Source of the DNA: CAWGHZ01 sp963775315
GTDB taxonomy: Bacteria > Pseudomonadota > Alphaproteobacteria > MPNO01 > DASWLB01
Assembly (NCBI GenBank): GCA_963775315.1
Contig: CAVZIN010000009.1
Span: 124,001-188,000 of the forward strand
Length of the DNA: 64,000 bases
Direction of reading: 5' to 3'
In this document: piece by piece, positions 42,984 through 51,941 of the stretch
How the letters are laid out: every line of letters begins with the position of its first letter
Numbering within the stretch: position 1 is the stretch's first letter
Translations under genes and position numbers: made by a program
Notes under the pieces: model-generated
What the model was told of the DNA's origin: nothing
The model's database searches: none
Seen by the model: only the letters and a program-made list of their open reading frames with translations

Positions 42984-43138
42984 AGCTTGTCCCCACCCTT
43001 CGGGGCGGGCTAAGCTTCCCCGGTCAAGCCGCGTCTGCCCCGAACGACGGAAGGAAAACGTCGGCGCGGCCGGAACGCAACAATGTGCAACAGAGGCTGA
43101 ATCGGTCCGGGCGAGGCCTTACCCGAAGGGAGAACGAC

Positions 43139-44209
43139 ATGAGCAGAAGAACGATCGCAATGGTCGCGGCGCCCGCTGCGGCGCTGGCGCTGGCGGCAAG
43201 TCCCGCCGGGGCCGAGACGATCAAGATGATTGCGGTGGCCGGCGCGCCGCCCAACGTCTCGAACGTCCAGGCGGTGAAAGAGGTGTTCATCCCGATGGTG
43301 AACAAGCGCCTCGCCGCATCGGGCAAGGACTTCAAGATCGAATGGACCCAGGCCTATTCCTCGACGCTCGCCAACCTCAACGAGGTGTTCGAGGCGGTCG
43401 AGCAGAACATCGGCCAGGTCGGGGTGATCCTGAAGAACTTCGAGGAGTCCAAGCTCGCGCTCGACCAGATCGGCTACATGGTGCCGTTCACCGACGCGAC
43501 GACGGAGCAGGCGGTCGCCATCGATTCCGACCTGCGCGCCAAGATCCCGGCGATGAACAAGCAATACAGCGACCACAACCAGGTCTTCCTGTTGAGCGCG
43601 GCCTCGTCCGGCGCGGACATGTTCACCACCTTTCCGCTGAAGGACGTCGACGGGCTGAAGGGCCACAAGATCGGCGCGTCGGGCGCGATGGGCCAGTATC
43701 TGCGCGGCACCGGCGCCGTCGTCGTCAACTCGGCGATGATGGATTCCTACACGTCGATCCGGAACGGCGTGTACGAAGGCTATCCGCTGAGCGTCGGACT
43801 GGTCGTGCCGTTCCGCACCTACCAGGTCGCCAAGTACCACCTGATCGTGAACTTCGGCGCGACGCCGACGACGTCGCTGACGGTGAATGCCGATGCATGG
43901 AAGAAACTGCCCGATTTCGTGCAGAAGATCTTCCGCGAATCCGCTGCCGACTGGTCGACCGGCATCAACAAGATCGACGATGGCCGCTACAAGAAGTTCA
44001 TCGGCATCCTGAAGAAGGCCGGCGTGAAGACCACCAAGCTGTCGCAGGCGGGCCGCAAGAAGTGGGCGATGGAACTGCCCAACATCGCCGAGCAGTGGGC
44101 CACTGCGCGCGATAAGGAGGGACTGCCCGGCAAGCTCGTCCTCAAGACCTACATGGACGATCTGCGCAGCCGGCACATCTTCGTCGCCCGCGACTGGGAC
44201 AAGATGTAG
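43139..44209 (+). CDS. TRAP transporter periplasmic solute receptor (DctP family), orphan
   Basis: The 356-aa protein has a signal peptide (cut after AGAE near residue 25) and the DctP fold: FEAVEQNIGQVGVI, LKDVDGLKGHKIGASG (about 178) and the AVVVNSAMMDSYTSIRNGVYEGYPL segment that lines the ligand site. It captures an organic acid or similar solute in the periplasm. No DctQ or DctM membrane subunit is adjacent, and a terminator follows, so the permease must be elsewhere. An AGGGAG site precedes the ATG. Confidence 0.85.
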   Translation: MSRRTIAMVAAPAAALALAASPAGAETIKMIAVAGAPPNVSNVQAVKEVFIPMVNKRLAASGKDFKIEWTQAYSSTLANLNEVFEAVEQNIGQVGVILKNFEESKLALDQIGYMVPFTDATTEQAVAIDSDLRAKIPAMNKQYSDHNQVFLLSAASSGADMFTTFPLKDVDGLKGHKIGASGAMGQYLRGTGAVVVNSAMMDSYTSIRNGVYEGYPLSVGLVVPFRTYQVAKYHLIVNFGATPTTSLTVNADAWKKLPDFVQKIFRESAADWSTGINKIDDGRYKKFIGILKKAGVKTTKLSQAGRKKWAMELPNIAEQWATARDKEGLPGKLVLKTYMDDLRSRHIFVARDWDKM

Positions 44210-44248
44210 CCGCAATCCCGCCGGCCCCGGCCGGCGGCCGAACGATCG

Positions 44249-44278
44249 ACGGCGGCCCCGACCGGGCCGCCGTTTCGA
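44249..44278 (+). terminator. Terminator after the TRAP receptor gene
   Basis: ACGGCGGCCC and GGGCCGCCGT form a perfect 10-bp stem with a 5-nt loop, followed by TTCGATT, about 40 bp after the stop. The T tract is short. Confidence 0.65.
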
Positions 44279-44296
44279 TTCCGGCCTCAGTCGAGA

Positions 44297-46852
44297 TCAG
44301 CGCGCGACGGGCGCAGGCGCGCGATCGGCCAGGCGGACGCTCGCGATCCAGGCGCCGGCGCCGGCATCGGCGCGCTTGCCCGGGGCGGGCGCGGCCGCCT
44401 CGTCGGGCTCCGGGATCTGGGGCATCGGGTGCTGGGTATCCATGGTCGGAACGCCCGGCGCCTGCGGGATGCGCCCGATATGATAGTTGTGGCAGGTGAC
44501 GCAGGAATCCGGCGCCTTGCCCGCCACGTGGCAGTCGGCGCAGAGCTCGCGCTTGATCGGCTTGAACGAAGCCGCGAAGACGTTCGGGTCGCCCTTCTTG
44601 TAGGTGGCCGCGAAATCGCCCTGCTGGTCGATCTGGTGGCAGGTCTTGCAGCCCTGCATCGCGAACAGGTTCAGGTGCGGCACGTGGGCGAAGGTGGTGA
44701 AGCCGTGCTCCTCGCGGTTCGGCCAGCGCGGGAACCACTGCACCACCCGCGCCCCGTCGGCGGCGCGGTCCACCGAGTGGCACTTGGCGCAGACACCGGG
44801 CGCGGCGGGATCGGTGAGCGCGGCGAACAGCTTCGCCGCCGGTCCGTTGTCGTCGCGGGCCTTGCTGCCGGACACGTCGAGCCAGGCGCGCAGGAACGGA
44901 TCGGCATGGCCGGCCGGGCGGTAGTAGAGCGTGTAGTAGAGCCGGTACCAGCCACCGCCTAGCGCCGCCCACTGCTCGCCGTCCACGGGCTTCGGCGGCT
45001 CCGGCTTGGCGGGGGCCGGCGGCGCCGCCGCCGGGGCGGGCGCGGGGGCCGCGGCGCCGCCGAGAATGCCGCCACCGCCGAGGATCGAGCCCTGGTTCTC
45101 CGCCTTCGGGGTCGGCGCGGCGCTGCCGCCGCCGAGAATGCCGCCGCCACCGCCGAGGATGGACCCGCCACCTCTGCCGCCACCGAGGATCGAGCCGTGG
45201 TCCTCCGCCTTCGGAGCCGGCGCGGCGCTGCCGCCGCCGAGAATGCCACCGCCGCCACCGCCGCCCAGGATCGAGGCGTGGCTTTCAGATTTCGGCGCCG
45301 GCGCGGCCGAGGCCCGCCCGTTCGCCTTCGGGGCCGGCTTCGCGCCCTTCATCGGCACGGCCTTGCCCTCGCGATGGCGCGTCACCTCGTCGGCGAGGTG
45401 GGGGAACCAGTCCTTCTCGGCGGTGCGGATCGCATCGGGCGGCAGGCCGGCAACCAGCGCGGCCGGCGCCTCGGCGAGCACCGCCGGCTCGTCCGATCCG
45501 GTGGCGGCGGCGGCGAACGCCGCCGGACCCTTCACCGAGAGGTCGTAGAGCAGGCCCTTGATGGCCCAGGCGATGTGCTCCGCCGCCTTCACCTGGTCCG
45601 GCTTCGCATCGGAGAGGTCGCCGAGCTCGACCGTGCCCAGCGTCGCCAGGTCCTTCGCCGTATCGTCCCGCGTCGACAGCAGGAAGCGCAGGAACGGCGT
45701 CATCGGATTCTCGGCGTCGTCCGGCCATTCACCGATCGCGGCGCCGTCCTTGCGCAGCGTCGCGAGGTCGAACGCCGGCACGCCGATCACCGCGATGCCC
45801 TTGTCGCCCACCGCGTCCTTGCCGCGGATCTGGTCGGTATGACAGGCGCCGCAGGCGGTCTCGAATGGTTTCACCACCATCGCCCGCCCGGCCGGGCCCA
45901 TCGCGTGGCAGCCCGTGCAGTCCGTCGGCACCAGCGATTTGTCGGCCATCCCGAAATCGTGGTTGTAGTGTGCCGCGTGGTCGAAAATGATCCGCTCCCG
46001 GCGGTGGAACGGGAAGCCGTTGAACGGCGGGTGGCCGTCGGCCAGCGACGCGAAGGTCTTGACGTGGCAGGTCTGGCACGCCGCGTTGCCGATGACGGTG
46101 AGCGAGGCATCGATGCCCTTGTGCTCGCGGTGGCAATTGGCACAGGCCAGCGGCTCCTTGGCAACCGTGGGGAGCGGCGGGACCGCAGCGGCACCCGGCT
46201 CGGCCGCCCCTGCGGCGCCGGTCGGCACCACCGGCAGCGCGCCCTTTCCGGAAACGACGTCGGCACGGAGCCTGGTGAGGGTGGCGACCGAGAGCCCGTG
46301 CGCCGCCAGCGGATGACTGCCGATGTCGTGGCAGGCGAGGCACGGCTTCGCCGCGGCAGCGGGCGTCTGGTCGCCGACGGCGGCGTGCAGCCAGGCGACG
46401 GGGCCCGCGGCGAAGCCGGTGTGGCAGGTCGCACAATCCTGGATGCCGGCGTGCTGGGCGGTCAGATGGCCGGGCTCGACAAGCCATTTGGCGGCCCGGT
46501 CGCCGCCGAGGAACACCGCGAGCAGACCGAGCAGCGTGGCCGCCGCGAGCCGGGCGATCTGGCCGCGGCGCGAGCGCTGGCTGCGCACCGGCACGCACGG
46601 CGGGATCGCGCAGGCGCACGTGCCGTCGGCGTGCGGCCCCTCGACGCACTTGCCGCCGGCGGACGGCGGGCGGGTGCATTCCCACCGGTCCCCCTTGCGC
46701 TGCGGCCGGCATTCGAACGTCGCCTGGCAGTGGCCACCCCGGTCCGGCCCGATCCGGCACGGCTGACCGAGTGCGACGCGGCCGCATATCCAAGGCTGAT
46801 TCGGCCGCTCGTACCGGCTGACCAAATGGCTGAAGGACTGCAGACGGATCAT
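44297..46852 (-). CDS. Decaheme c-type cytochrome with Cys-rich cytoplasmic N-terminus and one membrane helix
   Basis: The 851-aa product has ten CxxCH motifs, at about residues 140, 171, 237, 259, 312, 334, 688, 735, 771 and 784. Residues 1-90 hold nine non-heme Cys in a small domain before a basic stretch and one membrane helix (about 99-116), so this part should be cytoplasmic and the hemes periplasmic. A Gly/Ala/Pro linker with repeated ILGGG units (about 505-625) splits the hemes into groups of six and four. I do not recognise the whole as a named family. It is the last gene of the seven-gene redox cluster. Confidence 0.85.
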   Translation of the reverse strand: MIRLQSFSHLVSRYERPNQPWICGRVALGQPCRIGPDRGGHCQATFECRPQRKGDRWECTRPPSAGGKCVEGPHADGTCACAIPPCVPVRSQRSRRGQIARLAAATLLGLLAVFLGGDRAAKWLVEPGHLTAQHAGIQDCATCHTGFAAGPVAWLHAAVGDQTPAAAAKPCLACHDIGSHPLAAHGLSVATLTRLRADVVSGKGALPVVPTGAAGAAEPGAAAVPPLPTVAKEPLACANCHREHKGIDASLTVIGNAACQTCHVKTFASLADGHPPFNGFPFHRRERIIFDHAAHYNHDFGMADKSLVPTDCTGCHAMGPAGRAMVVKPFETACGACHTDQIRGKDAVGDKGIAVIGVPAFDLATLRKDGAAIGEWPDDAENPMTPFLRFLLSTRDDTAKDLATLGTVELGDLSDAKPDQVKAAEHIAWAIKGLLYDLSVKGPAAFAAAATGSDEPAVLAEAPAALVAGLPPDAIRTAEKDWFPHLADEVTRHREGKAVPMKGAKPAPKANGRASAAPAPKSESHASILGGGGGGGILGGGSAAPAPKAEDHGSILGGGRGGGSILGGGGGILGGGSAAPTPKAENQGSILGGGGILGGAAAPAPAPAAAPPAPAKPEPPKPVDGEQWAALGGGWYRLYYTLYYRPAGHADPFLRAWLDVSGSKARDDNGPAAKLFAALTDPAAPGVCAKCHSVDRAADGARVVQWFPRWPNREEHGFTTFAHVPHLNLFAMQGCKTCHQIDQQGDFAATYKKGDPNVFAASFKPIKRELCADCHVAGKAPDSCVTCHNYHIGRIPQAPGVPTMDTQHPMPQIPEPDEAAAPAPGKRADAGAGAWIASVRLADRAPAPVAR

Positions 46853-46999
46853 GGCGACGCCGGACGTTCTTGATCGGTTATCGTTGACGGCGCCACCCCG
46901 GCCCCGCGCGGAGGGACCTTATCATTCCTCCGCCTGCTGCGTCCGCCCTTTATCGCGGAAGCGTCGGGCTCGACTCCCGAGTTTTGCGGCCTGTCCCGG

Positions 47000-47827
47000 C
47001 TAGAAACGGCCGAACGCATAGACAAGGACGAGGTGAACGAAGACCAGCAGGAAAATGCCATACGCCAGGGGAATGTGCAGGAAGAGCCAGCCGCGCAGCA
47101 AGGTGAGCAGCGCGTGCTGGTGGTCGAGATTGTCCTTGGTGACCACCCGCTCCTCGATCTCGCGCAGCGTCTCGCGGCCCTGGGGGTTGAGGTAGCGTTC
47201 GAGCGCGCGCATGTCGCCGATCAGCCGGTCGAGCGGCTTCCGCGAGTCGAGCAGGTGGTGCCAGAAGTTGCGTGGCCCGGACATGAAGGGCGAAATGCGA
47301 TCGCGGTAGAGATCGACCAGCAGAGGCGCGCCGATCTCGGTGACGGACCGGGCGGCAAGCGCCGCCGCCTCGTCGGCGAGATGCAGCCGGAACCCGTTCA
47401 GCCGGTCGTACATGATGGCTTCGCCGCGTTCGCGCACGCGCGGGGCGATCGCGCGTTCCATGAAGATGCCGACGGCGCCCGACACCGCCAGCACGACGAA
47501 GAACCACCACAGCACCTGATTGAAAGCGCCGCCGGGATAGCGGAACTGGGTGTGCAGGGCGAACACGAACAAAGCGAGCCAGCCGACATAGATGTGGAGT
47601 TGCAGCCAGGCCGCCGCGCTGAGCGCCGGAAGCATCGGGATTTTCTTGCGCGCGTTGAACAGCACCAGGAAGACGAGCCCGCCGAGAAGCGCCCAGCCGG
47701 TCGGGAAATGCAGGTTGACCAGCGGCGCGGCCTGGAGCTCGGCGAGCACGATCAGCGCCGCGACCAGCAGGGTCACCACGATGTTGCGGCTTCGCCGCTG
47801 GGCGAACGCGATCATCGGTTGATCCAT
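47000..47827 (-). CDS. Membrane protein with two heme b sites (cytochrome b-like)
   Basis: The 275-aa protein has about five membrane helices. Two His pairs, His78/His92 and His251/His265, each show the H-x13-H spacing used for bis-His heme b ligation across a helix or helix turn, as in cytochrome b561 and ferric reductase families. A 120-residue soluble segment (about 125-240) separates them. It probably moves electrons through the inner membrane to or from quinone. It overlaps the upstream FeS-protein stop by 16 bp. Confidence 0.72.
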   Translation of the reverse strand: MDQPMIAFAQRRSRNIVVTLLVAALIVLAELQAAPLVNLHFPTGWALLGGLVFLVLFNARKKIPMLPALSAAAWLQLHIYVGWLALFVFALHTQFRYPGGAFNQVLWWFFVVLAVSGAVGIFMERAIAPRVRERGEAIMYDRLNGFRLHLADEAAALAARSVTEIGAPLLVDLYRDRISPFMSGPRNFWHHLLDSRKPLDRLIGDMRALERYLNPQGRETLREIEERVVTKDNLDHQHALLTLLRGWLFLHIPLAYGIFLLVFVHLVLVYAFGRF

Positions 47828-49488
47828 TGGGCGAGCGCCGCCTGGTCGCGCATGTCCATGCGCACCAGCGCGTCATGCGGGCAGGCGCGCTGGCACGCCG
47901 GGCCGCCGAGCTGGTCCATGCACAAATCGCACTTGGTCGCCTTCATGATCGGTCCGTTGGTCGCCTCGTCGACGATGAAGGCGCCATCCGGACTGCGGAT
48001 CTCCACCAGCCGGATGTTGTTGTAGGGGCACGAGTTGGCGCAGGTGCCGCAGCCGATGCAGGTGGTGTCGTTGATAATGACGCGCCCGTCCTCGGACCGG
48101 CGATGGATCGCGCCGGTCGGGCAGCCGATCAGGCACACCGGATCCTGGCAGTGCATGCACGCATTCGCGATCATCAGCTTGCCATGCTCGGCGCCGTGGC
48201 GCACGAAGCGTGGGTTGTTGTCGTGCGCCGCCGCGCAGGCCCGCACGCAATCGTCGCAGCCAACGCAGCGCTCGGTGTTGATCATCATCGTCGCGGTGCC
48301 GTTGACGATGCGCCGGTCGACCAGGAAGTTGATGGTGGCGTGGTCGAGGTTGGGCGAGAAGTCGCGCTTCGCAGTCAGCGCCTCGTAGTGCTCAGCACTG
48401 AGGCTCGGCAGCACGTGCTGCTCCACCAGCGCCGTCGGCACCCGCAAAATGTCGACATAGCCGATCGCGGTCAGCGAGTGGCGGTAGGCGAGCGGACCGC
48501 CGTTTCGCCAGTGGTCGTAAACCTCCTCGATGCCGAACACGTCGTTCTTCATCTCGCAGCGCACCGTGCGGTGGCCGTAGCCCAGCTTCTCGGACACGCG
48601 GGCGAAGCCAGACCGGATCAGGATCAGCCCGTCGGCGTAGTCACCCTCGTTGACGATGGTCGGCTCGCGCTCGATCACCAGGCTTTCGTCGGCCTCCTCG
48701 ATCTGGCGCTTGAAGGCGGAGAACCACTCGAACTCGCCGTAGGTCTCGAACTGGGTCTCGGCGATGATCTGGGCGAGCGCCGCGGCGTCGAGATGGTCGA
48801 ACAACGGCGATTCCGCGAGGTGGCTCTGCAGCGACCGTGTGCGATAGAGCTCGTCGATCCGCTGGCGGAAGCCGGGGTCGTAGCGCCTGATGTCGCGGAG
48901 CCCCTGCCAGCGCAGCTCCAGCAGCTCGCAGTCGGTCAGCGCGACGCAGGTCGCCGTGCGCGGCGTGCGCGACAGCGCCGCGATCTCGCCGAACGTCTCG
49001 CCCTCGCCGATGGTCACGATCTCGGCCTGGGCGGTCAACGCGTCGAGGTCCTTCACGAACGGGCGGGCCTGCGTGTCGCTCTCGTAGCGCAGCGAGAGCG
49101 CCGAGCGGTCGAGGTAGCGGCTGACGTCGCGGGCCTCGGGCACGCGGTTGTTGCGCCAGAGTTGGGAGAACGACGTCCACACATTGCGCCGCTGCCGCGT
49201 CGGCGGGGCCGCGAGCGGCGCATCGTCCTCGTAGGCGACGACCACGCCGACCGCGCCCTTCAGCACGACGAAGGTGGAGTTGCCGTAGTCGCCCTCGCGC
49301 ACCACAATGTCGCCGCGCCGGCAATGCTCGATCCGCGCGTCGTTGCGGACGATGCCGGCGAGCGCGAGCGAGCCCGGGAACAGGCTGGCGTCGATCGCGT
49401 TGAGCGGCGGGATCGACAGCAAGCGCTCCACGTCGGCATCGGTCATGTCGGGACTGAACGGACTGTCCCAACGCGACGGCCGCTGCAT
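47812..49488 (-). CDS. Cyclic-nucleotide-binding domains fused to a four-cluster 4Fe-4S ferredoxin
   Basis: The 558-aa protein joins two cyclic-nucleotide-binding-like domains to a DmsB/NrfC-like iron-sulfur module. Domain 1 (about 37-200) has an intact phosphate-binding cassette, FGEIAALSRTPRTAT (Glu168, Arg177), but is interrupted by an insert at about 88-160. Domain 2 (about 225-365) lacks the cassette. Residues 408-536 carry 16 Cys in four CxxC-type sets for four [4Fe-4S] clusters. No Tat or Sec signal, so cytoplasmic. It may gate electron flow by cAMP or cGMP; inference. Confidence 0.88.
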   Translation of the reverse strand: MQRPSRWDSPFSPDMTDADVERLLSIPPLNAIDASLFPGSLALAGIVRNDARIEHCRRGDIVVREGDYGNSTFVVLKGAVGVVVAYEDDAPLAAPPTRQRRNVWTSFSQLWRNNRVPEARDVSRYLDRSALSLRYESDTQARPFVKDLDALTAQAEIVTIGEGETFGEIAALSRTPRTATCVALTDCELLELRWQGLRDIRRYDPGFRQRIDELYRTRSLQSHLAESPLFDHLDAAALAQIIAETQFETYGEFEWFSAFKRQIEEADESLVIEREPTIVNEGDYADGLILIRSGFARVSEKLGYGHRTVRCEMKNDVFGIEEVYDHWRNGGPLAYRHSLTAIGYVDILRVPTALVEQHVLPSLSAEHYEALTAKRDFSPNLDHATINFLVDRRIVNGTATMMINTERCVGCDDCVRACAAAHDNNPRFVRHGAEHGKLMIANACMHCQDPVCLIGCPTGAIHRRSEDGRVIINDTTCIGCGTCANSCPYNNIRLVEIRSPDGAFIVDEATNGPIMKATKCDLCMDQLGGPACQRACPHDALVRMDMRDQAALAQWINR

Positions 49489-49551
49489 CGTGCCGAACGT
49501 GGCTATGGCGAGCCTCCCGCTACGCGCTCGTCATCGTGAAGGGCCGCCGGG

Positions 49552-50565
49552 TCAACGGCTCGGCTGGCCCTTGTAGTATTGCGGGCCCGGGATCATCGAG
49601 TTGATCGCCGCGAGCTGGCTGCCGTCGTACTTCTTGTCGAACGCCTGGGTGGCGGCGGCAATCTTGTCGGCGACGCCGTTGAGCTGCTTCTCGTTGTTGA
49701 GATTGAGCTTGGCGGTGCCGGCCGCGGCCATCATGGCTTCGGTCTCGGGCAGCTTGAGCGCATTGTTGATGGCGGAAAGCCGCTGCGCCGCCGCCTGGGC
49801 GCGACGCGCCATGGTCTGGGCGTAGACGGCGTTCTGGGTTGCCTTGCCGACCGCGCGGAGCGACTGCTCGAGCTCGACCGCGGCGCCGGTCACGTACATC
49901 TTGCGCTGGATGTTCTTCGACGCCACCGGGTTGGACTTGCCGTCCGTGTACCAGGTGTTGTGGCGGATCTCGCCCTGCGTCCACGACACGAGCTCGAACG
50001 CGCTGCCGGCCTGGTGGCCGCCGACGTTCACCAGCTTCTCCTCGGGAACGATGTGGCAGGAATAGCAGTTCTCGGCGATCTTATAGATCATGTACGGGCG
50101 GATCATGCCGGCCGCCTCGGACTTCTTCCAGCGCTCGGCACGCTCGGCGGCGGTCTCGGTCTCCTTCTTCTTGCCGGAGAAGCCCGAGTGCACCTTGATG
50201 AAGTTCTTGCCCGCGCCGTGGCAGGATTCGCAGCTGATGCCGGCGATCGGATCGAGCTTGCCGTCCTTCACCACGTTGGTGAAGTGGCAGTTGAGGCAGA
50301 GGCTCTCCGACTTGATGCGGCGCAGCCCCATCTTCTTGGCGATCTCTTCGGCCTTCGGGTTGCGCGGGATCTCGCGGAACGAGGCAAAATGGTGCGTGTG
50401 CTGCCAGATCAGCGCCTCGACCTTGTGGCATTCGGCGCATTTGGAGGGGCCGACGACGTTCGCCGGATCGAGCCGCGCCGGCGCGGCCGCGGCGCCCAGC
50501 GCCCCCATCCACAGAGCCGACGCCGCAACGAGGATCGTCGCCGCCAGCCGTGCCAACCCGTTCAT
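49552..50565 (-). CDS. Tetraheme c-type cytochrome (cytochrome c554-like)
   Basis: The 337-aa protein has a signal peptide (cut after GAAAA near residue 28) and four CxxCH motifs at about residues 43, 90, 112 and 167, plus several extra His (HTHHFASFREIPRNP) for distal ligands. The spacing and GGHQAGSAFELVSW following the last heme recall cytochrome c554-type proteins. The C-terminal third is helical and heme-free. Periplasmic electron carrier by inference. Confidence 0.85.
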   Translation of the reverse strand: MNGLARLAATILVAASALWMGALGAAAAPARLDPANVVGPSKCAECHKVEALIWQHTHHFASFREIPRNPKAEEIAKKMGLRRIKSESLCLNCHFTNVVKDGKLDPIAGISCESCHGAGKNFIKVHSGFSGKKKETETAAERAERWKKSEAAGMIRPYMIYKIAENCYSCHIVPEEKLVNVGGHQAGSAFELVSWTQGEIRHNTWYTDGKSNPVASKNIQRKMYVTGAAVELEQSLRAVGKATQNAVYAQTMARRAQAAAQRLSAINNALKLPETEAMMAAAGTAKLNLNNEKQLNGVADKIAAATQAFDKKYDGSQLAAINSMIPGPQYYKGQPSR

Positions 50566-50639
50566 CGTCCTATCCCCCTGATTTCGATACGCCCCGCGAG
50601 GAGGCGAGATTTCCGCTCAATTCCGCCGGGCCCGCGCCG

Positions 50640-51908
50640 TCAGGCGTCGAGCACCACGTTGCCTTCGGGAACGGCCACGCAGGGCAGGCAAGACCCCTCC
50701 TTGGGCTTGAAGCCCGTATCCAGGAGATAGCCCACCTTGCCCTCTCGCACCGCGGTCTCGCACGTGCCGCAATTGCCCGCGCGGCAGCCGGAGCTGAGCG
50801 CGACGCCGTTCTTGTCGGCGACGTCGAGGATACTACCATCGTTTTCCGACCAGTCGACAGTCTTGCCGCCGCGGGCGAACGAGATTTTGAAGATCTTCGC
50901 CGTCTGGCCCTCGGCCGGCGCCGCCGGCGCGGCCTTGCGCTTCACGGTGGCCGGGCCGAACGCCTCGAACCGGACGTCGGATTCCGGCACGCCCCATTCG
51001 CGCAGGTCTTGCGTCACCAACTCCATCATCGGGGGCGGGCCGCAGATGTAGAACTCGTAGTTGTTGGACGGCAGGAGCGTCTTGAACAGCTCGACCGACA
51101 CCCGCCCCTTGACGTGGTAGTCGGCGCCCTCGACACACTGGTCGGTCGGGTCCGAGTAGCACACCACGATGTGGATGTTCTCGCGCCCCTCGGCGACGGT
51201 CCGCAGATGGTCGTACATCGCGTGCTCGCGCCGGTTGCGGATGCCGTAGAAGAACCAGACCTCGCGGCGAATGTTCGCCTCGCAGATCATGTTCAACATG
51301 GACAGGACGGGGGTGAGCCCGACGCCGCCGCCGATCAGCACGACCGGCCGGGTCGAGTTCACGTCGAGGAAGAAATTGCCCGACGGCGCCCGCACGTCGA
51401 CAAGGTCCCCCTCGTGGAGCCCGTGGAAATAGCTCGAGGCGAGGCCGGGCGGGATGTCATCCTTGCCGCGCGGTGGGGGCAGCCGCTTGATCGTGCAGCG
51501 GTAGTAGTCGCGCCGGGTCGGCGAATCGGACAGCGAGTAGCAGCGCATGACCGGCTGCGACTGGCCGGGAATGCGGAGCTGGAAGGTCAGGAACTGGCCG
51601 GGCCGGAAGGTCGGGATCGGCATCTGGTCGTGCGGAACGAAGTAGAACGAGCAGACGTCGTCGGCCTCCATCACCTTCCGCTCGATGCGGAACTTGCGAT
51701 AGCCCTCCCACGCCAGCTCCTTGCGCTGGCGCTCGAGGCGGATGGTGGCGAGGTCGAGCTCCGCCCGCTCGCGGAACACGTCGAGAGCGACGCGCTGACG
51801 CTGCGCCTCGACGACGCGCCGCCGCATGGTGCCGTAAGTGGTGGCCGCGACCTGGAGCAATGCGCCCCCCACGATCGCGAAGCCTGCGATTTCGACGATT
51901 CCCAGCAT
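50640..51908 (-). CDS. Membrane-anchored NAD(P)H:FAD oxidoreductase with C-terminal 2Fe-2S domain
   Basis: The 422-aa protein starts with one membrane helix (about 5-25) and a coiled-coil-like stretch (28-70). Then come a ferredoxin-reductase FAD domain (RCYSLSDSP, about 122), an NAD(P)-binding domain (IGGGVGLTPVLSML about 190, YICGPPPMM about 285) and a plant-type 2Fe-2S domain (CRAGNCGTC at 375-383 plus a Cys near 407-410). The order resembles NqrF and phenol hydroxylase reductases in reverse. It would feed NAD(P)H electrons into the cluster. Confidence 0.9.
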   Translation of the reverse strand: MLGIVEIAGFAIVGGALLQVAATTYGTMRRRVVEAQRQRVALDVFRERAELDLATIRLERQRKELAWEGYRKFRIERKVMEADDVCSFYFVPHDQMPIPTFRPGQFLTFQLRIPGQSQPVMRCYSLSDSPTRRDYYRCTIKRLPPPRGKDDIPPGLASSYFHGLHEGDLVDVRAPSGNFFLDVNSTRPVVLIGGGVGLTPVLSMLNMICEANIRREVWFFYGIRNRREHAMYDHLRTVAEGRENIHIVVCYSDPTDQCVEGADYHVKGRVSVELFKTLLPSNNYEFYICGPPPMMELVTQDLREWGVPESDVRFEAFGPATVKRKAAPAAPAEGQTAKIFKISFARGGKTVDWSENDGSILDVADKNGVALSSGCRAGNCGTCETAVREGKVGYLLDTGFKPKEGSCLPCVAVPEGNVVLDA

Positions 51909-51941
51909 CTGGACTCAGAACACCCCGTTCGGCACGCCGCC

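Noticed and set aside
42988..43020. Intrinsic terminator after the CocE-type gene
   Set aside because: The hairpin has an internal mismatch and no T tract; AAGCTT sites on each side are probably coincidental.
44960..45300. CRISPR-like or satellite repeat in the decaheme gene
   Set aside because: The repeats are imperfect, in frame and encode a Gly/Ala/Pro linker, so they are coding repeats.
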